From: an uncultured Eubacteriales bacterium
Lineage (GTDB): Bacteria; Bacillota; Clostridia; Oscillospirales; Oscillospiraceae
Length of the DNA: 64,000 nt
Assembly (NCBI GenBank): GCA_900546515.1
Contig: URDG01000002.1
Location: 1-64,000 of the forward strand
Reading direction: 5' to 3'
A model generated the notes under the pieces. That model ran no database searches. It was not told where the DNA came from and saw only the letters and a program-made list of their open reading frames with translations. Made by a program: the position numbers and the translations under genes. Of this stretch, positions 52,325 through 62,800 are shown in pieces; positions within the stretch are counted from its first letter, which is position 1; every line of letters begins with the position of its first letter.

Positions 52325-53839
52325 TCACCCGAGCTTCACTATCACGAAATTTCCGGCCTTTTTCACCGAGCCGTCATACGGGTATTCCGGCATATCCTCT
52401 ATCAGCGCCGCAGCGCCGGAGGCGTCCCACTCGCTCCAGTCAACGGCGGGCGGGTCAAAGCCCGCGTAGTATATCAGAAAATCATTGCGGCTGTATATAT
52501 TTATCAGGCCCTCCATTATACCCACAAGATCCGAGGTATCTATCTCCGTCGACTCGTGGAGGAGATTTCCGGCGTCGCCTGTTATGACCACCATCGTACC
52601 GGCGTCCAAGCCGGGCGTGGACTTGATGCGCGTCACAAGCGTGGAATAAAAGCTGTAGGCGTTTTCGTACTCAAGCTTCATCTTGAGATACAGCCTGTTG
52701 GCATAAAATATGTTGCAAAGCACTATAAGCGCCATCGACAGCGACAGCGCATCGCACACGGCGGCATGCTTCTCCCGCATCAGGCTCTCCGCCAGAACCG
52801 CCGCGAGTATATACACCGCGACGAAGCTGTAGAGCATGAGCGTGTGCCGCTGCGAGGAGACGATATAAAGGCAGTTCACGCTCAGCGGCAGCATTATGAG
52901 CAGCAGCACCAGAAGCCACGCTCTCTTCCGCTCTCTGCACCGCACGAGATAAACGGCAAGCCCGATTCCGGCGATCCCTGCGCACACAAAATGCAGCAGC
53001 TTTGAAAAGTCTGTCGCAACGAGATGATAATAGCCCTTGTAAAAATAGCCCAGAAACGCCGTGAACGCCACGCGCACGCCGAAAAGCACGGACTTTATAT
53101 CCGTCTGGAAGCTTGCGCCGGCATATGAATTATACTCTGTATGCGTAACATACATGACGAGCTTGTTTATTGCAAAGTACAGCGCGAGCGACAGCACGAG
53201 CGACAGCACGCACGCAACGCCGCAGCGCAGTATTCTCTTTACCTCCCACTCGCCGTCCACGGTCCTTTTTATAAGATACACCACGTAAAAGCTCGCGGCA
53301 ACGGAAAGATATGCCTGATAAATGCCCAGCGAGAAGCAGAGCATGAGTCCGCTCAGCATCCACCGCTTTTTTCCTCCGCAGCAGAGCAGCGCATACACCG
53401 ATCCCACGGCCAGCAGCACGGCAAGCGCATACGGCGCGCAGGTGAACATATACGCGAACGTCACGATCTGCGAGGGAAACACGACAAGGAGCGCAGGCAG
53501 AACAAGTCTTGCCGGGGTACTCTTTATCTCGAAAACACGTATCACAAGGCAGGCGGAGACCGTGAGCATGACAAGCGAAAGGACGCCGTTGAACCACGGC
53601 ATCGAAATATCCGGGAAGATATAGCTCGTCAGTGCAAGCGCCCAGCGCCCCGAGCTCACCGACTCTCCCTTTGCAAAAAGGCCCGCAATCTCATCGAGGT
53701 TCAGAAGCTTATTTGTAAAAACAAACAGATACGCGGCAAGGCCGCACATGAGCGCAGACACGGCCGGCAGAGAGTATTCTTTTATTACTGCGCGCAGCTG
53801 CGCTGCGGCTCTGTCGGGTATCGCGTCCCTGCTGTTCAT
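52325..53839 (-). CDS. GtrII-like membrane glucosyltransferase, paralogue C
   Basis: This 504-residue protein is paralogous to A and B: FTNKLLNLDEIAGLFAKGESVSSGRWALALTSYIFPD, SLGIYQAYLSVAASFYVVYLIKR, and a C-terminal NFVIVKLG. Two Asp/Glu positions of the first loop are kept. It begins 18 nt after the GH13 stop, so the glycan-hydrolase and glycosyltransferase genes may share a transcript. Confidence 0.85.
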   Translation of the reverse strand: MNSRDAIPDRAAAQLRAVIKEYSLPAVSALMCGLAAYLFVFTNKLLNLDEIAGLFAKGESVSSGRWALALTSYIFPDISMPWFNGVLSLVMLTVSACLVIRVFEIKSTPARLVLPALLVVFPSQIVTFAYMFTCAPYALAVLLAVGSVYALLCCGGKKRWMLSGLMLCFSLGIYQAYLSVAASFYVVYLIKRTVDGEWEVKRILRCGVACVLSLVLSLALYFAINKLVMYVTHTEYNSYAGASFQTDIKSVLFGVRVAFTAFLGYFYKGYYHLVATDFSKLLHFVCAGIAGIGLAVYLVRCRERKRAWLLVLLLIMLPLSVNCLYIVSSQRHTLMLYSFVAVYILAAVLAESLMREKHAAVCDALSLSMALIVLCNIFYANRLYLKMKLEYENAYSFYSTLVTRIKSTPGLDAGTMVVITGDAGNLLHESTEIDTSDLVGIMEGLINIYSRNDFLIYYAGFDPPAVDWSEWDASGAAALIEDMPEYPYDGSVKKAGNFVIVKLG

Positions 53840-53857
53840 AAAGTCCCTGCCTTTCGA

Positions 53858-56251
53858 TCAAAATGCCTGTCTGAGTGTAAATATCTGTCCGCTGCGGGCA
53901 GCTATCGTGCCGGAATACATACCGCAGCCGGCCTTTGTGCAGTCGGCCGCGAAATCCGCGTCGTGCTCCCCGCGGTTTATTACGGCAAGGCACGCGCCGT
54001 TCCCGGCCGGCCGGCCGAGCGCGTCGGCGCCGTTATTTATATAGCGCAGCACCATGAGTATGTCGGCGCTCTCCGCCATGAATTCCGCCTCGCCGGTGCT
54101 GAGCGCATCCATGCCGCGGCGTTTTGCGGCAAGCCGCGCATAGCAGTCGTGCAGCGTTCTCACGCCCTCTTTGAAGGGCTGGCGGTTGAACGGGTCGCAC
54201 ACGCCGCACATTCCCTGCTCGTCGCCGTAATATATGCTTGGCACGCCGGGTATTGCAAACTGTATGAGCGCGCAGAGCTTTTCGGTCTCAACAGCGCGGT
54301 CCAGCGCCTCCTGCGGGATGTTCAGCTTTACCTGATCCTCGCGGCTGAGCGCGCGGATGTCAAAATTCACGCTGAGCGCCGTGCGTATCCTGTCCACATC
54401 ATGCGTGCCGAGGAGATTCATCAGCGAATAATAAAACGGCTTCGGATAATTCATCTGCTGCCCGATCAGAAAATCACGCAGCTCATATGCGCTCGATTGC
54501 CCGCGCGCGAAGGCGAGCACCGCATTGCGGAACGGGTAGTTCATCACGGAGTCGAGAGAAAAGCCGAGCGCATAATTTCTGCGTTTTCCGTAGCTCTCCT
54601 TTGTCACCGCGTCCTCCCAGACCTCGCCGAGTATGAGCGCGTCAGGCTTTTCCTCCTTCGCCGCCGCGCGGATGAGTGCGAGCGCCTCGTCGGGCAGTTC
54701 GTCGGCCACGTCCAGCCGCCAGCCGGATGAGCCGCGGCGCAGCCACGTCTTAACGACGCTGTTCTCCCCGGTCACGACGAACTTCTCCCAGTCCGGATTC
54801 ATTTCGTTCACCTCCGGCAGGTCCTTGAATCCCCACCAGCAGCGGTAATCGTCCGGAAATTGCCTGAAATCGTACCAGCTGTAGAACTCCGACTCCGGCC
54901 CCTGACAGGCGCCGGCCGTCTTATAATTCCCGTAGCGGTTGAAATACACGCTGTCGGCGCCGGTATGGGAGAAAACCCCGTCAAGTATGATGCGTATGCC
55001 GCGCTTTGCCGCCTCGGCGGCAAGACGTTCAAAATCATCGGTCGTGCCGAGTATCGGGTCGGGGCGCATATAGTCCGAAGCGTCATAACGGTGGTTGGAG
55101 CGCGCCTCGACGATCGGATTCAAATAAATAACGTTTATGCCGAGCTCCTGGAGATACGGGAGCTTCTGCTCTATGCCCCTGAGCGTTCCGCCGTAGAAAT
55201 CATCGGGGCTGTAGCTCTTCTCAAACGGCCGCGGCTGCCAGCGCACGGGCTCGTCAAGATTTGCGTGCAGCTCCGGCGTCTGCCTGAGCGCGCGGTGATA
55301 TTCAATGCCGCGCCGGGCCGTGTCGTCGTCGGAAAATGCAAAGCGGTCCGGGAATATCTGATACATTATCCCGTGCCGGAACCACTCCGGCGTATCAAAC
55401 TGCCGCATGGCGACGGTGAGCCGGAACGCGCCGTTTTCCCGGCCGTATATACGGCCTATAAAGCCCGTCCCGTCCGGGCAGAGCCAATGCGTCCCCTCCT
55501 CCGTCTCAATGCGGAAAAAGTACCACAGCGCCTGCGGCTTTTCCGGCGGGACGAAGCTGACGGCGTAATCCTGCCCTTCGCGCCGCATCGGATACTCCAT
55601 GCGCCCGCCGTCCGAACACAGCACCAGTGCGGCAGCGCGCACACACCCGCTCAGTACGCGGAACGCAAGGCGCAGCTCGTCGCCGCAGCGAAGCGCGCCC
55701 GACGGGCGGCGGAACTCCTCTCTCCGGCTGTCATATGCCACGGCGAGCATGCTTGCCGCGGCGGAGCGCAGAAGGCTTATCACATGCGCCGTTCTGGGCT
55801 GGAGCTGATAAACGCTCTCCGTGTCGATCCCGTCGGCGCGGATATCCGCGCAGGTATGCGCCGCAACATTATAGGCCACATTCATCGAGAAGCCGCAGTC
55901 GTCCATCAAAAGGCGCATCAACTCCGGCGCAACGAGCGGATTTCCTTCGGATCTGAAGTGCTCGCCCAGCCGGTCGAGCGTCAGGCCGCGGCGCAGGCAG
56001 TCCTGCGCCGCGCTGTACGCCGTTGCCGCAGCTTCAAAATATTCCCGCGTGAGCTTTGGGCAGTGTTCCGATTCGAGAAGCGCGCAGAGCTCCGCATCCC
56101 CGCCGGCGGCATGCCAGCGGCCGCCTGTAAATCTTGCCTCGACCGCACGGCGGCCCGTATATTCAATTGAAAGAGTATAGTCGTCCGACCAGTGCTCCTT
56201 ATAGCTTCCGCCGAACCATATCTTATATCCGGCCGTGTTTACAGCATACAT
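53858..56251 (-). CDS. GH13 alpha-glucan hydrolase (neopullulanase/cyclomaltodextrinase-like)
   Basis: This 797-residue protein has an N-terminal region of about 160 residues that I do not recognise. A CBM34/Ig-like domain follows (about 170-270), then a GH13 barrel starting WFRHGIMYQIFPDRF. The catalytic set is complete: DGVFSHTG, nucleophile in GWRLDVADEL, acid/base in ILGEVWE and transition-state stabiliser in GTHDVDR. A beta domain closes the chain. There is no signal peptide, so it acts in the cytoplasm on glycogen or maltodextrins. Its ATG lies 13 nt inside the end of glgA, so translation is coupled. Confidence 0.87.
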   Translation of the reverse strand: MYAVNTAGYKIWFGGSYKEHWSDDYTLSIEYTGRRAVEARFTGGRWHAAGGDAELCALLESEHCPKLTREYFEAAATAYSAAQDCLRRGLTLDRLGEHFRSEGNPLVAPELMRLLMDDCGFSMNVAYNVAAHTCADIRADGIDTESVYQLQPRTAHVISLLRSAAASMLAVAYDSRREEFRRPSGALRCGDELRLAFRVLSGCVRAAALVLCSDGGRMEYPMRREGQDYAVSFVPPEKPQALWYFFRIETEEGTHWLCPDGTGFIGRIYGRENGAFRLTVAMRQFDTPEWFRHGIMYQIFPDRFAFSDDDTARRGIEYHRALRQTPELHANLDEPVRWQPRPFEKSYSPDDFYGGTLRGIEQKLPYLQELGINVIYLNPIVEARSNHRYDASDYMRPDPILGTTDDFERLAAEAAKRGIRIILDGVFSHTGADSVYFNRYGNYKTAGACQGPESEFYSWYDFRQFPDDYRCWWGFKDLPEVNEMNPDWEKFVVTGENSVVKTWLRRGSSGWRLDVADELPDEALALIRAAAKEEKPDALILGEVWEDAVTKESYGKRRNYALGFSLDSVMNYPFRNAVLAFARGQSSAYELRDFLIGQQMNYPKPFYYSLMNLLGTHDVDRIRTALSVNFDIRALSREDQVKLNIPQEALDRAVETEKLCALIQFAIPGVPSIYYGDEQGMCGVCDPFNRQPFKEGVRTLHDCYARLAAKRRGMDALSTGEAEFMAESADILMVLRYINNGADALGRPAGNGACLAVINRGEHDADFAADCTKAGCGMYSGTIAARSGQIFTLRQAF

Positions 56252-57717
56252 ATATATAACCTTGCGTACTCCTGTGCAGAAATTTCAAAGCCGAAGTCGG
56301 CCTGCATCGCGTTTGAGATCAGCCCGTGCATGGCATCCGGCTGCTTCCAGCAGTCGAGCGCGCGGCGCACGGCCTCGCTGAGCTCCCACGCGTCATAGTT
56401 TGCAAACGAGAAGCCGTTGCCCGCCCCGGTATACCTGTTGTACGGCTCCACGGTATCACGCAGTCCGCCTGTCTCGCGCACTATCGGCAGCGAGCCGTAG
56501 CGCATGGCAAGCATCTGGCTAAGGCCGCAGGGTTCAAAGCGCGACGGCATGAGGAAAAAGTCGCTGCCCGCATAGTACAGGTGCGAAAGCTCCTCGTTGT
56601 AACCGATATACGCCGCAAGGCGGCCCTTATATCTATCCTCCGCACCGCGCATGAAGCCTTCAAAGCGCGCATCGCCTGAGCCGAGCAGCGCAAACTGCAT
56701 ATCCTCATGGCTCATCAGCTCGTCAAGCACGCAGGAAACGAGATCAAAGCCCTTCTGCTCGGTCATCCGCGTGACCATTGCGAAAAGCGGGACGTCCGGA
56801 CGCTGCTCAAGCCCCATGCGCTCCTGGAGCGCCGCCTTGCACTGCGCCTTCCCCCTGAGATGGCCGCGGTCAAAGCGCGCAGGCAGCTTCGGGTCGGTCT
56901 TTGGATTGAATGTCTGCTTGTCGATGCCGTTTATAATGCCGGACAGATCACCGGCGCGCGCATTGAGTATGCCGTCAAGCCCCTCGGAGAAATACGGTGT
57001 GCGTATCTCCCATGCATAGCTCGGAGACACGGTGTTGATCTTGTGCGCGAACACGCAGCCGGCCTTGAGGAAGTTTGCGCAGCCGTACAGCTCCATGTAC
57101 TCCGGCGTATAGTATTTCGGATCGACGCCCAGCAGGTCCTGCACGAAGTCGAAGCCGCACTTGCCCTGAAAGGCAATATTATGTATGGTCAGCAGGAACC
57201 TGATATTCTCCTGCATCGCGCCGGGATACTGCGTGCGCGCCAGCATGGGGATCATGGCGGTGTGCCAGTCGTTGCAGTGGATGACATCCGGCGTAAAGTC
57301 CAGATTCGGTATCGCGTTGAGCACGGCGCGGCAGAAGAAAGCGTACTGCTCTATCTCGTCGTAGCCGCCGCGGTATATCCTGTCGCCGAAATAGCGTTCG
57401 CTGTCGACAAGGTATATCGTCACGCCGTCCAGAACCAGCTTCTCGATGCCGGCATACTCGTGCCGCCAGCCGAGGTCTACGTAAAAGTAGAACATATGCT
57501 CCACTCTGTCCGCATATTTTTCCTTTATCACGCGGTGATACGGTGTAATGACTCTCGCGTCGATCCCGAGCTTTGAGAGCGCCTTTGGCAGCGTCCCCAC
57601 GACGTCGGCAAGGCCGCCGGTCTTGGACAGCGGCGCGCACTCGGCCGCCGCAAGAAGCACGTTTGGCAGAGATTTTCTGCCACGCTGGTTGAGCAATTCA
57701 CGAAATTCTCTTTTCAT
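56239..57717 (-). CDS. glgA: Glycogen synthase (ADP-glucose)
   Basis: This 492-residue GT5 enzyme has KTGGLADVVGTLPKAL (ADP-glucose binding loop), DVIHCNDWHTAM, and GIDKQTFNPKTDPKLP. The C-terminal GT-B motif is SRFEPCGLSQMLAMRYGSLPIVRETGGLRDTV. It elongates alpha-1,4-glucan chains. GGAGG lies 6 nt before the ATG, and TTGGAA-N17-TATAAT (57812-57784) is its promoter. It leads the block that continues with the GH13 gene and the GT-C array. glgC, glgB and glgP are not in the window. Confidence 0.93.
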   Translation of the reverse strand: MKREFRELLNQRGRKSLPNVLLAAAECAPLSKTGGLADVVGTLPKALSKLGIDARVITPYHRVIKEKYADRVEHMFYFYVDLGWRHEYAGIEKLVLDGVTIYLVDSERYFGDRIYRGGYDEIEQYAFFCRAVLNAIPNLDFTPDVIHCNDWHTAMIPMLARTQYPGAMQENIRFLLTIHNIAFQGKCGFDFVQDLLGVDPKYYTPEYMELYGCANFLKAGCVFAHKINTVSPSYAWEIRTPYFSEGLDGILNARAGDLSGIINGIDKQTFNPKTDPKLPARFDRGHLRGKAQCKAALQERMGLEQRPDVPLFAMVTRMTEQKGFDLVSCVLDELMSHEDMQFALLGSGDARFEGFMRGAEDRYKGRLAAYIGYNEELSHLYYAGSDFFLMPSRFEPCGLSQMLAMRYGSLPIVRETGGLRDTVEPYNRYTGAGNGFSFANYDAWELSEAVRRALDCWKQPDAMHGLISNAMQADFGFEISAQEYARLYICML

Positions 57718-57783
57718 GTTTTTCCTCCGTTCAAGATCTCTCAGCTTTACGGCACATATCCCATTCTATATTCTAACTGATAT

Positions 57784-57812
57784 ATTATATATCGTTTCTC
57801 CGTCAATTCCAA
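57784..57812 (-). promoter_or_regulatory. Promoter of glgA
   Basis: On the minus strand TTGGAA (57812-57807) and TATAAT (57789-57784) are 17 nt apart, 66 nt before the glgA ATG. Confidence 0.65.
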
Positions 57813-57822
57813 GTACAAAATA

Positions 57823-57965
57823 AAAAAGCCTGTCCGCCGGGCACAGACTATCAAAAAACTCCGGCTTGAAGCCGGATAACAGAGCGAGGTGCGGGTTTGC
57901 GGGGCTAGTCCCGCCTCAGGCAGAAAAAGCTGCGGCGGACAGGCTTTTTCAAAGCCTATCCGCCG
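57823..57965. repeat. Intergenic element bounded by 17-bp inverted repeats
   Basis: AAAAAGCCTGTCCGCCG at 57823-57839 is exactly complementary to 57933-57949. The right copy also pairs with CAAAGCCTATCCGCCG (57950-57965) to form the terminator of the downstream minus-strand gene, so one terminator arm has been duplicated. The 93-nt interior has a small hairpin (CCGGCTTGAAGCCGG). It also has a segment resembling part of the element at 7967-8224 in the opposite orientation (shared ACAGAGC ... CCCGCCTCA). No gene is seen inside. Confidence 0.6.
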
Positions 57966-57982
57966 TACAGCTCTATTTCGTT

Positions 57983-58465
57983 TCAAGCCACGACATGTAT
58001 CACGCCGAAGGTGACGGCTGTCATGATCGCCGCCGCCATGAGTACGCCGAGGAAAATGCACGGCACCGCATGCTTCAGCCGCATATCCAGCAGCGCCGCT
58101 ATAAGCGCCCCCGTCCACGCGCCGGTACCCGGAAGCGGGATGCCCACAAAGAGCATCAGCGCTATCGGCCCGTACTTTTCGACCGTTTTGCCCTTGAGGT
58201 GGGCTTTCTGCTCCTGCCGGGTGATGAATGCGTCCATCCTCGCATGACGCCTGCGCAGCCATTGGAATATCCTTCTTATATACACGATGATAAACGGCAC
58301 AGGCACCATGTTGCCCAGCACAGCCGCCGTCAGCGCGAGAGGATAGTCAAGCCCGAAGCCTATGCCGTAGGGCAGGCCGCCGCGCAGCTCTATTATTGGG
58401 ACCATGGAAATGAAAAAAGTTGCGATGAATTTGCCGAGCGTTGTGCTTGTCAGCCAGGAAATCAT
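57983..58465 (-). CDS. Small multidrug export family membrane protein
   Basis: This 160-residue protein has four or five membrane helices and the Sm_multidrug_ex pattern: PIIELRGGLPYGIGFGLDYPLAL, GNMVPVPFIIVYIRRIF and GIPLPGTGAWTGALIAALLDM. Despite the family name, the transport function is uncertain. The ATG at 58465 with CGGAG upstream is preferred to a start 33 codons earlier. The message ends in the duplicated terminator at 57.9 kb. Confidence 0.85.
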   Translation of the reverse strand: MISWLTSTTLGKFIATFFISMVPIIELRGGLPYGIGFGLDYPLALTAAVLGNMVPVPFIIVYIRRIFQWLRRRHARMDAFITRQEQKAHLKGKTVEKYGPIALMLFVGIPLPGTGAWTGALIAALLDMRLKHAVPCIFLGVLMAAAIMTAVTFGVIHVVA

Positions 58466-58601
58466 ATGTAACTCCGATAAATATACAGATTTGTTTTTGC
58501 CCAGCCGCACGATCCGTCTGCGGCTCTGTCTGAGAATTATATCATACACACTATAAAATAACAATCTAAGTATTCGTTAATTTTTCATTATTTTTCTGTT
58601 C

Positions 58602-58630
58602 TTGTGCTTTTTTGCTCCGTAATATATAAT
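58602..58630 (+). promoter_or_regulatory. Promoter of the acyltransferase gene
   Basis: TTGTGC (58602-58607) and TATAAT (58625-58630) are 17 nt apart. The predicted start of transcription near 58637 leaves no room for a ribosome binding site before the ATG at 58648, favouring the ATG at 58660. Confidence 0.55.
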
Positions 58631-58659
58631 CAAGGAAAATCACACATATGGGGTTTGGC

Positions 58660-59745
58660 ATGAATAAAAAGATAGATTCTTTGCAGGCGCTCAGATTTAT
58701 CGCCTGCCTGTGCATTTTCCTGCATCACTGTTATCTGATAAAGATGGTGTACTGGGGCGTGTCCCTGTTCATCGTGCTCTCCGGCTTTCTCATGTGTCTG
58801 AGCTATTACGACCGGTATGACGCGCCGCTCAGTCCGCTCGTGAGTCTGCGCTTTTCGCTCGGGAAGATCAGAAAGCTGTACCTGCTGAATGTGCTGACGA
58901 TGCTGCCGGTTCTGGCGCTGGATATATACATGATGCGCTTTCACCAGACCTACACGCCGGAATATATCGCTACGGAGACGGTTCTCAATCTGCTGGTCGT
59001 GCAGTCATGGTCCCCGGCCTATGCTTTCTCGCTCAACGGCGTGGCATGGTACCTGTCCGCGTCGATGTTTTTCTATTTTGCATTCCCGTATATTCTCCGC
59101 GCCATAAAGGGCTACCGCCGCAGCTCAGATCCGTTCTGCGCGATAGCCGTCCTGTTCGCGCTGGAGATACTGCTCGGCTTTGCCGCAGAGCCTCTCGGGC
59201 GGGCGCTCCATGGCGCAGACAACTCCGGCTTCGTTACATGGTTCGGCTACATTTTTCCGGTCTACCGCTGTCTTGATTTCGCCGTCGGCTGCAATCTCGG
59301 ATATATATTTCTCCGTCACGGGGATAAGCTCACACGGCGCGGCGCCGCGGTTCTTGAGGGCGCATGCGTTCTCCTTTTCGCGGCAGCGGCTCTCATCTTC
59401 AGGACCGGAAGCAGCTTTCTCGCCGGGGATGCGTTCAAGGCCTCTCCGCTCTTCCTGCCTTTCTGCGCCTCCGCGGTGTATCTTTTCGCCTGCGGACGCG
59501 GTATTCTGCCCCGGCTTTTCACGAACCGCGCCACGGTTTTCCTCGGCAATATAAGCGCCGCTTTCTTCCTCATCCATCAGGACGTTATCCGTCCCGGCTA
59601 TATGCTGCTTGACCGGTTCGGCCTCACGGTCGAGCAGAGCCGCCCGTATCTCTTTTTCATCGGCGGCGCGGTCTCGGTTTTCCTTGCATGGCTGTACGGG
59701 AAGCTTGAAAGCGCCGTGAAGTCACGGCGCAGCCAGCCCGGCTGA
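58660..59745 (+). CDS. Membrane acyltransferase (Acyl_transf_3 family)
   Basis: This 361-residue protein has about ten membrane helices and the family start NKKIDSLQALRFIACLCIFLHHCYLI, where the His pair is catalytic. The conserved GVSLFIVLSGFLM follows, and late in the chain ISAAFFLIHQDVI. It O-acylates surface polysaccharide or peptidoglycan, as OatA or WecH do. The start at 58660 has GGGG 6 nt upstream. No secreted SGNH domain is attached. The acceptor is unknown. Confidence 0.85.
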   Translation: MNKKIDSLQALRFIACLCIFLHHCYLIKMVYWGVSLFIVLSGFLMCLSYYDRYDAPLSPLVSLRFSLGKIRKLYLLNVLTMLPVLALDIYMMRFHQTYTPEYIATETVLNLLVVQSWSPAYAFSLNGVAWYLSASMFFYFAFPYILRAIKGYRRSSDPFCAIAVLFALEILLGFAAEPLGRALHGADNSGFVTWFGYIFPVYRCLDFAVGCNLGYIFLRHGDKLTRRGAAVLEGACVLLFAAAALIFRTGSSFLAGDAFKASPLFLPFCASAVYLFACGRGILPRLFTNRATVFLGNISAAFFLIHQDVIRPGYMLLDRFGLTVEQSRPYLFFIGGAVSVFLAWLYGKLESAVKSRRSQPG

Positions 59746-59795
59746 AAGTCCTGCTTATTTCACTTAGCTTATCACTTATTCATATAAACAAAAGA

Positions 59796-59820
59796 CACCC
59801 TGATTTTTTCAGGGTGCCTT
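59796..59820. terminator. Bidirectional terminator
   Basis: CACCCTGA and TCAGGGTG form an 8-bp stem around a T-rich loop between convergent genes. Confidence 0.7.
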
Positions 59821-59846
59821 TCGTTATATTAGGGGGGATTAGGGGG

Positions 59847-62800
59847 TTAGTTAAAGGAGTACTTCAGAGTGACGTTCTCGCCTTCCTTGATGGGCTTCTC
59901 TGGGTCTATAGTGAACTGCCACTTGCCGTCGACCTTCTTGAGGTCGAAGTCCTTGTCCGCCGAGACGGTGTTGCCGTCCTTATCGACGTAGGACAGGGAG
60001 ATGTGGTTGAAGCTCTTACCCTCTGCCGGAGTGACTATGATGGTCTCGCCGGTGGCAACCTTGATCACGTCAAGGCTGTCGGAGGAGCGCTGGAAAGTGA
60101 TCTCATCCTTGTCGACCTGATCGCCTTTCTCATTGACGATAAGGTGACGGTTTGCTCTGAAGGTCACGGTGACGACGACATCGCCGGACGCATCAGCCGG
60201 GACAGTGAAGGAATACACGCCCTTGTTTGCCTCGATCTCCTTGGCCTCAGCTTCGCCTATCTTATAGGTGATTTTGCTGATGCCGTTATCATAGCCTTCC
60301 GCCGCCGCATTCACGGTAACGGTGCTTCCCTTTTCAACGGATGCGCCGAGTTCGACGGTGCCGGTGTAGAGCTTCACGGTGCCGGTGACGCCGTTATCGG
60401 TGATAACCGTGCTGATGGCTGCGGGAGCCGCGCCGTACTTGGCCACGACCGCAACATTCGCTGCGGGCATCTCGAACACTTCGCCGGATACGGGGACATA
60501 GTTGACTCCGTCGAGGCTCATGTATACGCCGTTGAGGACCTGTCCCTCAGGGGCTGCGCCGAGCACGATACGTACCTGCGTACCGGCCTTGGCCTCGGTT
60601 ATCGCGCTGCCGTCCGCCGCCGCGAAAGTCACGCCTTCGCCAACCAGCGTGTAGCTGGGCAGCTCGCTGCACTTGTAGGAGAAGGTGACAGCCTTGCTGT
60701 TGTCGACGCTGGAGAGCGCCGGGATGGTAAAGGTGAGCTGGGCTGCGGGAACCGCCTCGTTGGCGTTGACAGTGATAGTCTGCGCCTTGCCGTCAATATC
60801 GGTGTAGGTGACGGTCGCAGAGGGTTCGCTGCATATATAGCCTTCATTCGCCTTGACGGTGACATTGGTGGGCTGGCCGATGACGCCGGTCGCCGCATGC
60901 TCCGCAGAGCCGTTCTCAACAGCACCGGTGGAGGTGATATTGAACTTGTTGTCTGCGATATGCTCGAACATGACGTAGATCACAACACCGTCGGTGTAAT
61001 CTGCTGCCTTGTCATCCACGAAGGGCATCGTGAAGTAGTACTGGCCGTACTTGTACTCGGTGTCTATCGCCTTGCCGTTGTTGAGCACCCAGATCTTGCT
61101 GATGTTGAAGCGCTCATCCGCGCCGTTCTCGTTGCGGGAGATCACGACGGACTTGCCGGTGGGTATGCCGTTGTAGTTGCCTGCTGCATCCTTATCGGCT
61201 GCTGCAACAGCAACAGTGTCCTTATCGGTCAGGCCGCCGCGGTTGATATTGACATTGATGCCGTCGACCGCGAGGTTGACCTTGTAGTTGTTGGTCGCGC
61301 TGACGCTGCTGACGTCGTCAAACTGGTAGACGATGCTCAGAGCGTTCATTGCGGGCTTGAAGGTGACTTCAACAGTCACATCGGACTTGGGCAGGCCGTC
61401 AAACGGGCCGATCTTCGTGCCTACAAGCTCCTGCCTCTCGTGATACTCACCGTTCACATCAGTGTAGGTGATGTATATCTTGTCGAGCTGGAAGCCGGAG
61501 GCCGGTACTATCTCGGTGATCTCAACAGGCTTCTTCCAGTTGCCCTGCAGAGGCACGGTGTAGCTGCCGTTTGCAGACTCTACCTTGTTGATGCCGTAAG
61601 TCGCAGCGCCGTAGCTTGCTTCGACCTTGACGTTGCCCAGAGGCATACGGAAGGAGAAGCGCGTCTCGGATATGATAGTAACGGGGACAGTGGTTCCACC
61701 GTCCTTGGTGACAATGATAGGCTCGGTCTTATCGAGCGCGTAGCCTTCTCTGGACTCGCTGATGATGGTGACCGTGGTACCCTCATCGAACTTCATCGCA
61801 GCGCCGTCGTTGGCAGTCTGGAGCTGTTCGTTGGAGTAAACGATATCATTTATGGATGCGGTGAGGTTGCCCATGGGCAGGCCGTCATCGCCGGGATCTG
61901 CGGGGAGAAGCGTGATCGTGTGCTTGGTATCAACGAAGCAGTTCTGCTCCTCACCGGCAGCGTCAGTGCTGTACAGGTATACGGTGACGTCCTCTGCGGG
62001 CATAGTGAAGCAACTCTCAAACGGGTTGTACTTGAGCTCTGTGCCGCTCGCAGTGACGATGCGGAGCTTGGACACATCGAGCTTGTAGCCCTGTGCCGGG
62101 AACAGGCGCACCCAGATCTTCGCACCGGCTGCGGCCTTGTCGGTGTAGCCGAGAGTGGTCATGAGCTCCGCCGTACCCATGGTATGGCTCTTATTCGCCG
62201 TGCCGTAGTCGACAGTGATCTTGTAGGATGCGATCTCCTCAAACACCACGAAGAGCTCGACCGAGTCGGCATTGGGCATCTGGAACTGATACTTGCCCGT
62301 TACGGGATGCTTTGCGACATTCCCCGTCTGTACATTACCCTTACTATCGGTGTACTGATACCTGATATAGCTGAGCTTGTAGCCTACAGTGGGATTCGGA
62401 ACGATGACGACATTGTTGCCGATGCCGGTGTAGACATCCCAGGACTTGTTTTCCTTGTCGTTGACAGTGTTGCCGAAGATCGTGTAGCTGTTGCCTCTGT
62501 TGGCCTTGACGGTCTCTGTTCCGTCAATGAGGTTGCGTGCGCTGTATACGACGAGCTTTGCGTTCTTGGTGAAGTTGACGCGCACTCTGACGTCGCAGTC
62601 AGGCATGATGAAGGTGTTTCCGTCGAGCGTGTAGGAGCTGCCGTCAGCATAGGTGACGATGATATTGCCGGCGGACATTCCTTTAGTGACGCCCGTGACA
62701 TTGACCTTGAGCTCAACGCCTGCGCCGCAGCGGGAGACCTGCTGACCGTTGATGACGGCGGTGACATTGAACCAGCCGTTGCTGCCGTTGGAGGCATCAA

